Source: Streptomyces sp. NBC_01317 (GTDB lineage Bacteria > Actinomycetota > Actinomycetes > Streptomycetales > Streptomycetaceae). Taken from it: 64,000 nucleotides of DNA. The DNA lies in assembly GCF_035961655.1 (NCBI RefSeq), contig NZ_CP108393.1, forward strand, positions 4,261,501 through 4,325,500. Direction: 5' to 3'. The position numbers and the translations under genes were made by a program. Under the pieces are notes generated by a model. That model worked only from the letters and a program-made list of their open reading frames with translations. It ran no database searches and was not told the origin of the DNA. This document shows, piece after piece, positions 33,961-43,063 of this stretch (the stretch's first letter is position 1; each line of letters begins with the position of its first letter).

Positions 33961-36900
33961 GTGTTTCACGTGAAACCGATCGATCCGCGTCTGCTGCGGT
34001 ACGCCCGGACCACTCGCCTCTTCATCGTGGCCGTGGTTGTGCTCGGGCTGGCCGGTGCCGGGCTGGTGATCGTCCAGGCGACGCTGATCGCCGAGGTCGT
34101 CGTCGGCGCCTTTCAGCACGGGGACTCCCCCTCGGGGCTGCGCACCGAACTCCTGCTGCTGGGCGCGGTCGCCGTCGGGCGGGCGCTGGTGTCCTGGCTG
34201 ACCGAGCTGGCCGCACACCGGGCGAGCGCGGCGGTCAAGTCCGAACTGCGCGGACGGCTCCTGGAACGGGCCGCCGAGCTGGGCCCGGGGTGGCTGAGCG
34301 GACAGCGGACCGGTTCGCTGGTCGCCCTCGCCACCCGGGGCATCGACGCCCTGGACGACTATTTCGCGCGCTACCTCCCCCAGCTCGGGCTCGCGGTGGT
34401 CGTACCGGTGGCGGTCCTGGCGCGGATCGTCACGCAGGACTGGGTCTCGGCCGCGATCATCGTGGTGACGCTCCCGCTGATCCCGCTGTTCATGATCCTC
34501 ATCGGCTGGGCCACCCAGACCCGGGTGGACCGGCAGTGGCGGCTGCTGTCGCGGCTCTCGGGGCACTTCCTGGACGTCGTCGCCGGGATGCCGACGCTCA
34601 AGGTCTTCGGACGGGCCAAGGCGCAGGCCGACTCGATCCGCCGGATCACCTCGGAGTACCGGCAGGCCACCCTCCGTACGCTGCGGATCGCCTTCCTGTC
34701 GTCCTTCGCGCTGGAGCTGCTGTCGACGTTGTCCGTGGCGCTGGTCGCGGTCGGTGTCGGACTGCGGCTCGTCCACGGCGACCTCGATCTCTACACGGGA
34801 CTCGTGGTGCTGATCCTCGCCCCCGAGGCGTACCTGCCGATCCGTCAGGTCGGCGCGCAGTACCACGCGGCGGCCGAGGGGCTCGCGGCGGCGGAGGAGA
34901 TCTTCACGGTCCTGGAGACCGCGCCGCGCGCGGGCGGACGGGAGGAGGTGTCGGCCGGTGCGGTCCGGCTGGAGCTGAACGGGGTGACGGTCCGCCACCA
35001 AGGCCGCGAGGAACCGTCGTTGGACGCGGCCACACTGACGGTCGAGCCGGGGGAGACCGTCGCCCTGGTCGGGCCGAGCGGGGTGGGGAAGTCCACGCTG
35101 CTCCAAGTACTGCTCGGGTTCACGGTTCCCGACGAGGGCCGGGTGCGGGTGGACGGGCGGGACCTGACGTCACTCGACCTGGAGCGGTGGCGGGAGCGGA
35201 TCGCGTGGGTGCCGCAGCAGCCGTACCTCTTCGCGGGGACGATCGCGGAGAACGTACGGCTGGCGCGGCCGGACGCGGACGACGCGGCGGTACGGGCCGC
35301 GCTGCGGGACGCGGGGGCGTACACCTTCGTGGCGGCGCTTCCCCGGGGCGCGGAGACCCCGCTCGGCGAGGACGGGGCGGGGCTCTCGGCCGGGCAGCGG
35401 CAGCGGCTCGCGCTGGCGCGTGCCTTCCTCGCGGACCGGCCGGTGCTGCTGCTCGACGAGCCGACGGCGGCGCTGGACGGCGAGACGGAGGCGGGGATCG
35501 TCGAGGCGGTGGGGCGGCTGGCGCGGGGGCGGACGGTGGTCCTGGTGGTCCACCGGCCGGCGCTGCTCGCGGTGGCGGACCGGGTGATCACGCTGTCCTG
35601 GGGAGAGGGGGAGGGAGAGGGGGCGGTGGCGGCTTCGGGTGCTCGTGGCGCTGCCGGGGGTGGGCCGGGTACGGATCTGGGCGGGGGCGCAGCCAGGCTG
35701 GTGGCGGACAGCTCCGAGGCGCGGGAGGTGATCGCCGGCCACGTCACCGTCGGCGCCGAAACCACCGCAGGCGACGAAGCCGTCGCCCGCGCGCAGCCGC
35801 TCGCGCGGATGCGGGCCGCCGCCGGGGCGCTGCGCGGCCGGTTCGTACTGGCGCTGGTCCTCGGCAGTCTCGCGCTCGGCTCCGCCGTCGGCCTCATGGC
35901 CGTCTCCGGGTGGCTCATCTCGCGGGCCTCCCAGGAACCCCCGGTCCTCTACCTGATGGTCGCCGTGACGGCGACCCGCGCCTTCGGCATCGGGCGGGCC
36001 GTCTTCCGGTACGCCGAGCGGCTCGTGTCGCACGACGCCGTGCTCAGGATGCTCGCCGATCTGCGGGTCTCCGTGTACCGGGGGCTGGAGCGCGTCGCGC
36101 CCGCGGGGCTCGGGGCCACCCGGCGCGCGGATCTGCTCTCCCGGCTCGTCTCCGACGTGGACGAACTCCAGGACTACTGGCTGCGCTGGCTGCTCCCGGT
36201 CGGCACCGCGCTGCTCGTCGGCGCGGGCACGGTCGGGTTCACGGCCTGGCTGCTGCCGGAGGCGGGTGCGCTGCTGACCGCGGGCCTGCTCCTGGCCGGT
36301 GTGGGTGTGCCGCTCCTGAGCGGGGCCTTCGCCCGCCTGGCCGAGCGCCGGCTGGCGCCCGCGCGCGGGCTGCTGGCGACCCGGGTCGCCGACCTGCTGC
36401 GGGGAAGTGCCGAGCTGACCGTCACCGGCGCGCTTCCCGGCCGGCTCCGGCGGGCCCGGGAGGCGGACCGTACGCTCACCTCCCTCGCGTCGCGGGGGGC
36501 GGGCGCCGTCGCGCTCGGCGGCGGGCTGTCGGCCCTGGTCTGCGGGCTGACCGTGGCCGCCGCCGCGGTGGTGGGGGTGCAGGCGGTACGGGACGGGCGT
36601 CTGGCGGGCGTCGAGCTGGCCGTCGTCGTCCTGACCCCGCTCGCCGCGTTCGAGGCGGTGGCCGGGCTCCCGCTCGCCGTGCGGTACCGGCAGCGGGCCG
36701 CCCAGGGCGCGCGGCGGGTCTGCGAGGTGCTGGACGCCCCCGTACCCGTACAGGAGCCGGAGCGGCCCGCCACCGCGCCCGTGTCGCCGTTCCCCCTGGA
36801 GGTGCGGGGAGTGTCCGCGCGGTACGCGGGGCAGCGGCGGAATGCGCTCACCGGCTTCGACCTGACCCTGACCCCGGGCCGGCGGGTCGCCGTGGTCGGC

Positions 36901-37560
36901 CCGTCGGGCGCGGGGAAGACCACGCTCGCCCAGGTGCTCCTGCGCTTCCTGGACGCGCACGAGGGCAGCTGTCTGCTCGGCGGTACGGACACCGCCACGC
37001 TCGACGGCGACACGGTCCGGCGGTTCGTCGGTCTGTGCGCCCAGGACGCGTACCTCTTCGACAGTTCCGTACGGGAGAACCTGAGACTCGCCCGCCCCGG
37101 CGCGACCGACGGCGAGATGCGTGACGCCCTGCGCGGGGCGCGGCTGCTGGAGTGGGCCGACTCGCTGCCCGCAGGCCTGGACACGCTGGTCGGCGAGCAC
37201 GGCGCCCAGCTGTCCGGGGGGCAGCGCCAGCGCCTGGCGCTCGCCCGTGCGCTGCTCGCCGACTTCCCCGTGCTGGTCCTGGACGAGCCCGCCGAGCACC
37301 TGGACCTGGCGACCGCGGACGCGCTGACCGCCGACCTGCTGGAGGTGACCGAGGGGCGGACGACGCTGCTCATCACCCACCGGCTGCGCGGTCTCGACGC
37401 GGTCGACGAGGTGATCGTGCTCGACGAGGGCAGGACCGTACAGCGCGGACCGTACGACCGGCTGATCGCCGAGGAGGGGCCGCTGCGGCGGATGCTGGAG
37501 CGGGAGCGGGCCGGTGATCTGCTGCCCGTATCAGGACCGCCGACTTTCCCCATCAAATAG
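33961..37560 (+). CDS. cydCD: Fused CydD-CydC ABC exporter for cytochrome bd assembly
   Basis: A 1199-residue single-chain heterodimeric ABC transporter that exports thiols (glutathione/cysteine in E. coli) and is needed for haem d insertion. The first half has six helices and an ATPase with GPSGVGKST near residue 370, LSAGQRQRLALARA and VLLLDEP. A Gly/Ala-rich linker near 560-620 leads to the second half with GPSGAGKTT near 980, LSGGQRQRLALARA and LVLDEPAEHLD. GTG 33961 and the following codons form a parS site, reading MFHVK; GTG 33970 is also possible. Streptomyces usually carries the fused form. Confidence 0.93.
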   Translation: MFHVKPIDPRLLRYARTTRLFIVAVVVLGLAGAGLVIVQATLIAEVVVGAFQHGDSPSGLRTELLLLGAVAVGRALVSWLTELAAHRASAAVKSELRGRLLERAAELGPGWLSGQRTGSLVALATRGIDALDDYFARYLPQLGLAVVVPVAVLARIVTQDWVSAAIIVVTLPLIPLFMILIGWATQTRVDRQWRLLSRLSGHFLDVVAGMPTLKVFGRAKAQADSIRRITSEYRQATLRTLRIAFLSSFALELLSTLSVALVAVGVGLRLVHGDLDLYTGLVVLILAPEAYLPIRQVGAQYHAAAEGLAAAEEIFTVLETAPRAGGREEVSAGAVRLELNGVTVRHQGREEPSLDAATLTVEPGETVALVGPSGVGKSTLLQVLLGFTVPDEGRVRVDGRDLTSLDLERWRERIAWVPQQPYLFAGTIAENVRLARPDADDAAVRAALRDAGAYTFVAALPRGAETPLGEDGAGLSAGQRQRLALARAFLADRPVLLLDEPTAALDGETEAGIVEAVGRLARGRTVVLVVHRPALLAVADRVITLSWGEGEGEGAVAASGARGAAGGGPGTDLGGGAARLVADSSEAREVIAGHVTVGAETTAGDEAVARAQPLARMRAAAGALRGRFVLALVLGSLALGSAVGLMAVSGWLISRASQEPPVLYLMVAVTATRAFGIGRAVFRYAERLVSHDAVLRMLADLRVSVYRGLERVAPAGLGATRRADLLSRLVSDVDELQDYWLRWLLPVGTALLVGAGTVGFTAWLLPEAGALLTAGLLLAGVGVPLLSGAFARLAERRLAPARGLLATRVADLLRGSAELTVTGALPGRLRRAREADRTLTSLASRGAGAVALGGGLSALVCGLTVAAAAVVGVQAVRDGRLAGVELAVVVLTPLAAFEAVAGLPLAVRYRQRAAQGARRVCEVLDAPVPVQEPERPATAPVSPFPLEVRGVSARYAGQRRNALTGFDLTLTPGRRVAVVGPSGAGKTTLAQVLLRFLDAHEGSCLLGGTDTATLDGDTVRRFVGLCAQDAYLFDSSVRENLRLARPGATDGEMRDALRGARLLEWADSLPAGLDTLVGEHGAQLSGGQRQRLALARALLADFPVLVLDEPAEHLDLATADALTADLLEVTEGRTTLLITHRLRGLDAVDEVIVLDEGRTVQRGPYDRLIAEEGPLRRMLERERAGDLLPVSGPPTFPIK
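33963..33976. promoter_or_regulatory. parS centromere site at the cydCD start
   Basis: Perfect GTTTCACGTGAAAC that begins in the third base of the GTG start codon of cydCD. Confidence 0.95.
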
Positions 37561-37580
37561 GACTAACTACGCTCAAGGGC

Positions 37581-39377
37581 ATGGCAGTGCCCGAGTCGAC
37601 GGAACACCTGGAGGCCGCCACCCGTGCGGCGCGCAGCCTCCAAGGCATGTCCACCGAGCTCACGGCGCGGGTGCCGCAGCTGCTGGAAGCCATGCGGTCC
37701 GTCGGAACAGGGCTCGAACTGCACTCCACGCTCGACCGGATCTGTGAGACCGCGGCCCACCTCGCGGACGCCCGCTACGCGGCGATCGGTGTGGTCGACG
37801 AGTCGGGCGACGGCCTCTCCGACTTCGTCACCTACGGGGTCGGCACGGAGGAGGTACGGCTGGTCGGAGGCAGGCCCGACGGGCTCAGGGGCCTGCTGGG
37901 CGCGCTGATCCAGCAGTCGGGGCCGATGAGGCTCGGCGAGCACGAGACCGGTCCGGGCTCCGACGGCTCCGGCGGCTCCGGCGGCTCCGACGGCGAGGGG
38001 CGGGCGGGGCCGCCGACGCGCACGTTCATCGGGGTGCCGATCCGGGTGCACGGCGCGCTGTTCGGGAACCTGTATCTCGCCGAGAAGCGCGCTTCCAAGG
38101 ACGCGGAAGGTTCCGGTTCCGGCGCGGGGGAGGCGGGGACGGACGAGGACGCGGCGGTCGCGTTCGACGACCAGGATCTGCACGTCCTGCGGGTGCTCGC
38201 CACGGAGGCCGGGATCGCCATCGGGCACGCGCGGCTGTACGAGGCGGCCAGGCAGCGCGAGCGGTGGATCGACGGCTCGGTCGCCGTCACCACGGCGCTG
38301 CTCTCCAACGGCGGGGCCGACGCCCTCGCGGTGGTCGCAGAACAGGCCCGCAGCCTCGCCGACTCGGCGGCCGGCGTGGTCATGCTGCCCACGCCGGGCG
38401 ACGGGCTGGAGATCGTCGCGATCTCCTCCGACCGCCCCCACCCCTCCTCCAGGCTCGGCATGACCGCTCCCCCCGAGAGCCCGGTCGTACGGTCCCTGCT
38501 GGCCGGCGAGTCCGTCTTCGTGGACGACTCCACCACCGACCCGCGCATGATCACCGACATGGCCGAGGGGTACGGCCCGTGCATGCTGCTGCCGCTCCAC
38601 AGCGGGGGGCGGGTGCTCGGAGCCCTGGTCACGCCCCGCCCGCGCGGCGCGCGCCGCTTCACCGAGACCGAACGCATCCTCGCCACCCAGTTCGCCTCCC
38701 AGGCGGCCCTGGCGCTGATGATGGCCGACGCGCAGCGCGACCGGGAGCGGCTGGCCGTCCTGGAGGACAGGGACCGGATCGCCCGCGATCTGCACGACCT
38801 GGTCATCCAGCGGCTCTTCGCCACCGGGATGATGCTGGAGAGCGCCCAGCGCGGCCCGGTCGCCCAGGAGGCGCACCAGGGCATCGGCCGGGCCGTGGAC
38901 GAGCTGGACGTGACCATCCAGGAGATCCGTACCGCCATCTTCGCGTTGCAGCGGGGCCCTGCGGAGGCGCCGTCCGGGCTGCGGACGCGCGTCCTGCGCG
39001 AGATCAAGACGGCGGCCGTGCCGCTGGGGTTCCAGCCGTCCCACCGCTTTGTCGGACCCGTCGACGGCCGGGTCGGCGAGCTCACCGGGAAGAACCTGAT
39101 CGCCGCGCTGCGCGAAGCCCTCTCCAACGCCTTCCGGCACGCGCACGCCACCCGGATCGAGGTGGTCGTCGACGCCACCGTCCGGCTGCCCGACGGCCAT
39201 GAGGCGGTCCGGCTGTCGGTGGCGGACGACGGTGTGGGGCTGCCCGAGAGCGGCCGGCGCAGCGGGTTGCGCAATCTCCAGCGGCGGGCGGAGTCGCTGG
39301 GCGGATCGAGCACGTGTGTGGCGGGTCTGGGGGAGGGCGGCGGCGGTACGACGGTGGTGTGGGAGGCGCCTCTTTAG
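37581..39377 (+). CDS. GAF-GAF sensor histidine kinase (DevS-like)
   Basis: A 598-residue cytoplasmic kinase. Two GAF domains (about 55-225, 245-385) precede a HisKA_3 dimerisation region with the phospho-accepting His in DRIARDLHDLVIQRLFATGM near residue 404. The HATPase domain follows (LIAALREALSNAFRHAHATR, SVADDGVGLPESGRRSGLRN). The layout matches mycobacterial DevS/DosT, which sense O2, NO or redox through GAF haem. Gly/Ser inserts in the first GAF (about 130-145, 178-190) are unusual. It begins 20 bases after cydCD, so it is probably in the cyd transcript; no response regulator is adjacent. Confidence 0.88.
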   Translation: MAVPESTEHLEAATRAARSLQGMSTELTARVPQLLEAMRSVGTGLELHSTLDRICETAAHLADARYAAIGVVDESGDGLSDFVTYGVGTEEVRLVGGRPDGLRGLLGALIQQSGPMRLGEHETGPGSDGSGGSGGSDGEGRAGPPTRTFIGVPIRVHGALFGNLYLAEKRASKDAEGSGSGAGEAGTDEDAAVAFDDQDLHVLRVLATEAGIAIGHARLYEAARQRERWIDGSVAVTTALLSNGGADALAVVAEQARSLADSAAGVVMLPTPGDGLEIVAISSDRPHPSSRLGMTAPPESPVVRSLLAGESVFVDDSTTDPRMITDMAEGYGPCMLLPLHSGGRVLGALVTPRPRGARRFTETERILATQFASQAALALMMADAQRDRERLAVLEDRDRIARDLHDLVIQRLFATGMMLESAQRGPVAQEAHQGIGRAVDELDVTIQEIRTAIFALQRGPAEAPSGLRTRVLREIKTAAVPLGFQPSHRFVGPVDGRVGELTGKNLIAALREALSNAFRHAHATRIEVVVDATVRLPDGHEAVRLSVADDGVGLPESGRRSGLRNLQRRAESLGGSSTCVAGLGEGGGGTTVVWEAPL

Positions 39378-39446
39378 GAGGCGGGCCGTTCGGTGGCCGT
39401 GGTCTCTCCCCTCACTGCTCCGTCGACTGCTCCGTCGCCAGCTCTG

Positions 39447-40292
39447 TCAGAGGCGGGCCAGGATCTGTTCGATGACCACCGCGACGCCGTCCTCGTTGTT
39501 GGTGAGGGTGTGTCCCGAGGCGGCGGCCAGCACGTCGGGGTGGGCGTTGCCCATCGCGTACGACGTACCGGCCCAGGTCAGCATCTCCAGGTCGTTCGGC
39601 ATGTCCCCGAACGCGACGACCTCGTCCGAGGAGATGCCGCGTTCGGCGCAGCACAGCGCGAGTGTGCTCGCCTTGCTCACGCCCAGGCCGCTGATCTCCA
39701 GCAGGGCGGTCGGGCTGGAGCGGGTGAAGGACGCGAGGCCGCCCGCGGCCGTCCTGGCCACCGTCAGGAAGCCGTCCGGGGTCAGGTCGGGGTGGTGGGC
39801 GAGCACCTTCAGTACGGGGGCGGCCGAGCCCTGCTCGTCCTCGTGCAGGAGTTTCTCGGCGGCGGCGACACTCGCCCCAGGGTCCAGGTGGAAGGCCGGA
39901 TAGTCGGGTTCGTAGTGGATGCCGGTGCTCAGCTCGATCGCGAAGGTCGTGCCGGGCGCCGCGTCGCGCAGGGCCCGTACGACGTCGAGCGCGGTCGCAC
40001 GGTCCAGCGGACGGACGCGGAGCAGCTCTCCGCCGGCGCGCAGGTCGACGACGGCCGCGCCATTGGCGCAGATCGCCATGCCGTGGCCGTGCACGTACTC
40101 CCTGACGACGTCCATCCACCGGGCGGGCCGGCCGGTGACGAAGAAGACCTCGATGCCGGCCCGCTCGGCGGCGGCCAGCGCGGCGATCGTACGGTCCGAG
40201 ACGGTCTTCTCGTCGTGCAGCAGGGTGCCGTCCAGATCGGTGGCGATCAGCCGGGGCCGGGCGGGGAGCGGGGAGTCGTCGGTGGAGGTCAC
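39447..40292 (-). CDS. Cof-type HAD hydrolase
   Basis: A 281-residue HAD-IIB phosphatase: motif [20 protein letters not shown] (nucleophile in DLDGT), VTGRPARW as motif II, Lys in SKASTLALCCAE, and motif [15 protein letters not shown]. Removes phosphate from sugar phosphates or related metabolites in the cytoplasm. Similar in pattern to the second Cof-type enzyme at 58190-59053. GTG 40292 has GGAG-like purines upstream. Convergent with the histidine kinase gene. Confidence 0.85.
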   Translation of the reverse strand: MTSTDDSPLPARPRLIATDLDGTLLHDEKTVSDRTIAALAAAERAGIEVFFVTGRPARWMDVVREYVHGHGMAICANGAAVVDLRAGGELLRVRPLDRATALDVVRALRDAAPGTTFAIELSTGIHYEPDYPAFHLDPGASVAAAEKLLHEDEQGSAAPVLKVLAHHPDLTPDGFLTVARTAAGGLASFTRSSPTALLEISGLGVSKASTLALCCAERGISSDEVVAFGDMPNDLEMLTWAGTSYAMGNAHPDVLAAASGHTLTNNEDGVAVVIEQILARL

Positions 40293-40324
40293 CGGGCCAT
40301 TCTCACGTACGAAGGTGCACGGGC

Positions 40325-40552
40325 GTGCGGAGGGGCGCACATGTGAGAGGCGCGCGCCGCGCCGGGCCGGACGCCCTGGACTCCCGCGTCCGGTGCCTGA
40401 CCCGCGTGGCCTGGAGCGAACGTGCCCTCGACCGGCAGGACGCGGCCCTGGCCCGCCTGACGGCCCTCCGGGACGAACTGGCCGCACAGGAAGGGGAGAC
40501 GACCCGCGTTCTGGTGGCCGAGGTGGAGACGACCATGGGCCACATGCGCTGA
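40325..40552 (+). CDS. Small hypothetical protein, helical
   Basis: A 75-codon ORF with strong host-like GC3. The second half is helical and charged (AALARLTALRDELAAQEGET, then TRVLVAEVETTMGHM). The start is uncertain (GTG 40325 or GTG 40343). No recognisable domain. Divergent from the HAD gene; it borders the variable region. Expression unproven. Confidence 0.4.
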   Translation: MRRGAHVRGARRAGPDALDSRVRCLTRVAWSERALDRQDAALARLTALRDELAAQEGETTRVLVAEVETTMGHMR

Positions 40553-40636
40553 CCGCCGACCGCTCCCCCCGGGCGACAGCGCCCGCGACATATATGGGTC
40601 GGCGGCATCCGCGACGCGGACCGTAGGCTCGACTCC

Positions 40637-40891
40637 ATGAGTTTGCGCCTGAGCACAGTGATTCTGCCGATCTACCGCTGGACCGAAGGACGGGAGGTGT
40701 GGAGGCGGGCCGAGGAGCTGGGCTTCGACGCCGCCTACACCTACGACCACCTGTCGTGGCGGGTGCCGTTCCGCGACGGCCCGTGGTTCGGCGCGGTCCC
40801 CACCCTGACGGCCGCCGCCACCGCCACCTCGCGGATGCGCCTGGGCACGCTGGTGACCTCGGTCAACCCGCGTTCATGCATCACGGGCTGA
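40637..40891 (+). pseudogene. 5' fragment (copy A) of an F420-dependent LLM oxidoreductase gene
   Basis: Codons 1-75 read MSLRLSTVILPIYRWTEGRE and on to the Thr-Leu-Val-Thr-Ser of the luciferase-like fold. They align with the intact gene at 46605-47507 up to base 40861. After that the frame leaves the family with VNPRSCITG and a stop, the same break as copy B. Third-position GC is high and host-like, and the upstream sequence may be the native promoter. A truncated 84-residue peptide could still be made, but most of the enzyme is missing. Confidence 0.85.
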
Positions 40892-40907
40892 CCTGCCATT
40901 TTGTGGC

Positions 40908-40990
40908 TCAGAGGCTGATGAGCCCGATCTGCTTGCCACACAGGCGGGCCGTGCCGTCGATGTCCGACGTCAGAAGGTCTGCAGGTGACC
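40908..40990 (-). pseudogene. 3' remnant of a vapC-type toxin gene
   Basis: The reverse strand reads LLTSDIDGTARLCGKQIGLI and SL then stop, nearly identical to the end of the intact PIN toxin at 44562-44963 (LLTSDIDDMARLCGKQIGLI). Upstream of this the similarity is lost before hsdM. Only the last 23 or so codons survive. Confidence 0.8.
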
Positions 40991-41065
40991 GGGCTCGACC
41001 TCGACGCGGGAATTCCGCTCCCGGACGGCGATACCAGGTCATGGCGGGCTGGTAGAACGGACCGA

Positions 41066-43063
41066 TCAGGTGTAGCCGAGTTCCTCCAAGCGCACTCTGA
41101 GCTGTGTCGCAGCTGCCTCGCTCTGCCTCTCCAGGTCCGTGAAGGAAGTCCCGTACCGCTCACCCCATGAGCGGTAGACATCGACCATTCGTTGCCGCTC
41201 CGCGGCAGTGAGCCTCTCCACGCGAGAGCAAAGGTCGTTACCAAGAACGTCAAGCACTCGCTCGCGGGCCAGGCTCTCAGGGAGATACGAAGGTCGGCTC
41301 TCGGCCACCGCCCATCGGTCGATCACTCCGGGAAAGCCCCAGCGGTCCAGGCTCCTGAGGTCGTCCTGACGAACGGCCCACCATGCCGCGAAGGCACCGG
41401 TCAACTGGTACTGGTCCAGGATCCCGGCCGGCAGGAGCTCCTCACGGAAAGAGGCCATTAGCCGGTAACTCAACGTCGACAGCTTTCCGGTGCCTGCGAG
41501 CTCGGTAAGGCGTGATTCGATTGCCAGCCACCAGGCGCGGCAGTCTTCGACGAAGTCCCTCTCTCGGACAGCCGCCAGGTCCGGGATCCGAACTGCAGTC
41601 GCCTCGCAACCGCTGTCCGGGAAATCGAGGTAGCCGGAACTCTTCGTCGTGAACAGGTCGGCGATGCCGATACCGAAGACCTCGAACCTCCTCATTTCTG
41701 CAACGACTTCGCTTCTCGGCACCCCGCCGAACAGCGCGGCGCGGACGTCCAGCGACGGCTCGGCGGGCGGACCCGCGTCGACATAGCGCCGGATGTTGAG
41801 GTCGAAGTCGTTGGCCTCGATCTCGTCCAGCGAGACCACTCGCGAGAAGCCGGGAATGTCCGCCCACTCGCGGAAGGCTCCCACGATCTTTTCCACGTTC
41901 TGCGGCTCCAGACGGTTCTGCGACCTCCCCGTGACCACTTCGCGCTCGGCGTTGACGAACAGCACGTGACCGCGCTTATCCGACGGTGTTCCGTCCGTGC
42001 CCCGTAGCACCAGGATGCAGGCCGGGATGGCCGTGCCGTAGAACACGTTGGGTCCGATACCGATCACCGCTTCGAGCCGGTGGTCCGCGACGATTCCCCG
42101 GCGGATCTGCTCCTCCGCCCCACCCCGGAACAGCACACCGTGCGGGGTGACCACTGCACCGATTCCATCCGGAAGGAGTGTGGCCAGCACGTGCTGGACG
42201 TTCATCAGATCGGCCCTGTGCCCGGGTGTCCAGCCGTACTTCATCCGGTCCGGATGCCTTATCTCCTTCTCGGAGTATTTCATCGAAAAGGGAGGATTGG
42301 TCAGCACGCGGTCGTAGCGTCTCAGGTGGCCGTCCTCCAGCGAGTGGAGTGGATCGGTCAGTGTGTCTCCGCAGAGCACCGAACTGTCCTTAAGGCCGTG
42401 CAGCAGAAGGTTCAGCCGGGCCGTTGAGCACGTCGCGGCGTTCATCTCCTGTCCGAAGAAGGCGAGGCCCGTGCCCTCTCCGCCGTGCTCGTCGACGTAC
42501 TGCCCGGCCTGGACAAGCATGCCTCCTGAGCCGGTGAACGGATCGTAGACCGATTGTCCTTCCTGCGGTCGGACTAGGCGCACCATCAGGCGGACCACAG
42601 AACGCGGCGTGAAGAACTCCCCACCCCGTTTCCCTACACTGCCGGCGAACGCGTCCAGGAGGCAGTCGTAGGCGCGGCCGACCACATCGCCGAACTCCAG
42701 GTCGTCGTCGTTCAGCGGAACACGGTCGAAGTGATCGACCAGCGCCTTCAACTCGGCGCGGCTCAGCCTTACCTCGAAGTCGACGGCCTCGAACACGTCC
42801 TTCAATACCTCGGGGTTGCTCTGCTCAAGTGCCCACAGGGCCTCGTTGAGCACACGTCCCGGTGCCTTGCCCTCGTAGGCGACGATCTGGGACCAACGCG
42901 CAAGGTCAGGCACCCGAAGGATGCCGGGCTGGTCCGAGACCCGCTTGAGGAGCAGCATCGCGGAGATGACCTCACGGTACTGCGAGGAGTCCATCCTGCC
43001 GCGCAGGATGTCACCAGCCTTGAAGAGGGTCCGTTCCAGTTGGCCGTAGGTGATCGGACTCAC
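41066..43063 (-). CDS. hsdM: Type I DNA methyltransferase subunit HsdM
   Basis: A 665-residue N6-adenine methylase. The N-terminal HsdM helical domain is about 1-150. The SAM site FTPRSVVRLMVRLVRPQEGQ and VYDPFTGSGGML (motif I) follows near 165-195, and the catalytic motif IV VLTNPPFSMKY near 265. A C-terminal extension (about 440-665) ends in LRVRLEELGYT. Its codon use and GC are lower than the host average. GTG 43063 overlaps the hsdS stop by four bases; order is hsdS then hsdM on the reverse strand. No HsdR gene is in the window. It could modify DNA only, or act with an R subunit elsewhere. Confidence 0.92.
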   Translation of the reverse strand: MSPITYGQLERTLFKAGDILRGRMDSSQYREVISAMLLLKRVSDQPGILRVPDLARWSQIVAYEGKAPGRVLNEALWALEQSNPEVLKDVFEAVDFEVRLSRAELKALVDHFDRVPLNDDDLEFGDVVGRAYDCLLDAFAGSVGKRGGEFFTPRSVVRLMVRLVRPQEGQSVYDPFTGSGGMLVQAGQYVDEHGGEGTGLAFFGQEMNAATCSTARLNLLLHGLKDSSVLCGDTLTDPLHSLEDGHLRRYDRVLTNPPFSMKYSEKEIRHPDRMKYGWTPGHRADLMNVQHVLATLLPDGIGAVVTPHGVLFRGGAEEQIRRGIVADHRLEAVIGIGPNVFYGTAIPACILVLRGTDGTPSDKRGHVLFVNAEREVVTGRSQNRLEPQNVEKIVGAFREWADIPGFSRVVSLDEIEANDFDLNIRRYVDAGPPAEPSLDVRAALFGGVPRSEVVAEMRRFEVFGIGIADLFTTKSSGYLDFPDSGCEATAVRIPDLAAVRERDFVEDCRAWWLAIESRLTELAGTGKLSTLSYRLMASFREELLPAGILDQYQLTGAFAAWWAVRQDDLRSLDRWGFPGVIDRWAVAESRPSYLPESLARERVLDVLGNDLCSRVERLTAAERQRMVDVYRSWGERYGTSFTDLERQSEAAATQLRVRLEELGYT

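Noticed and set aside
32973..37124. 1383-codon forward ORF over cydB and cydCD
   Set aside because: Out of frame with the two clear cyd genes and of low-complexity Arg/Gly composition.
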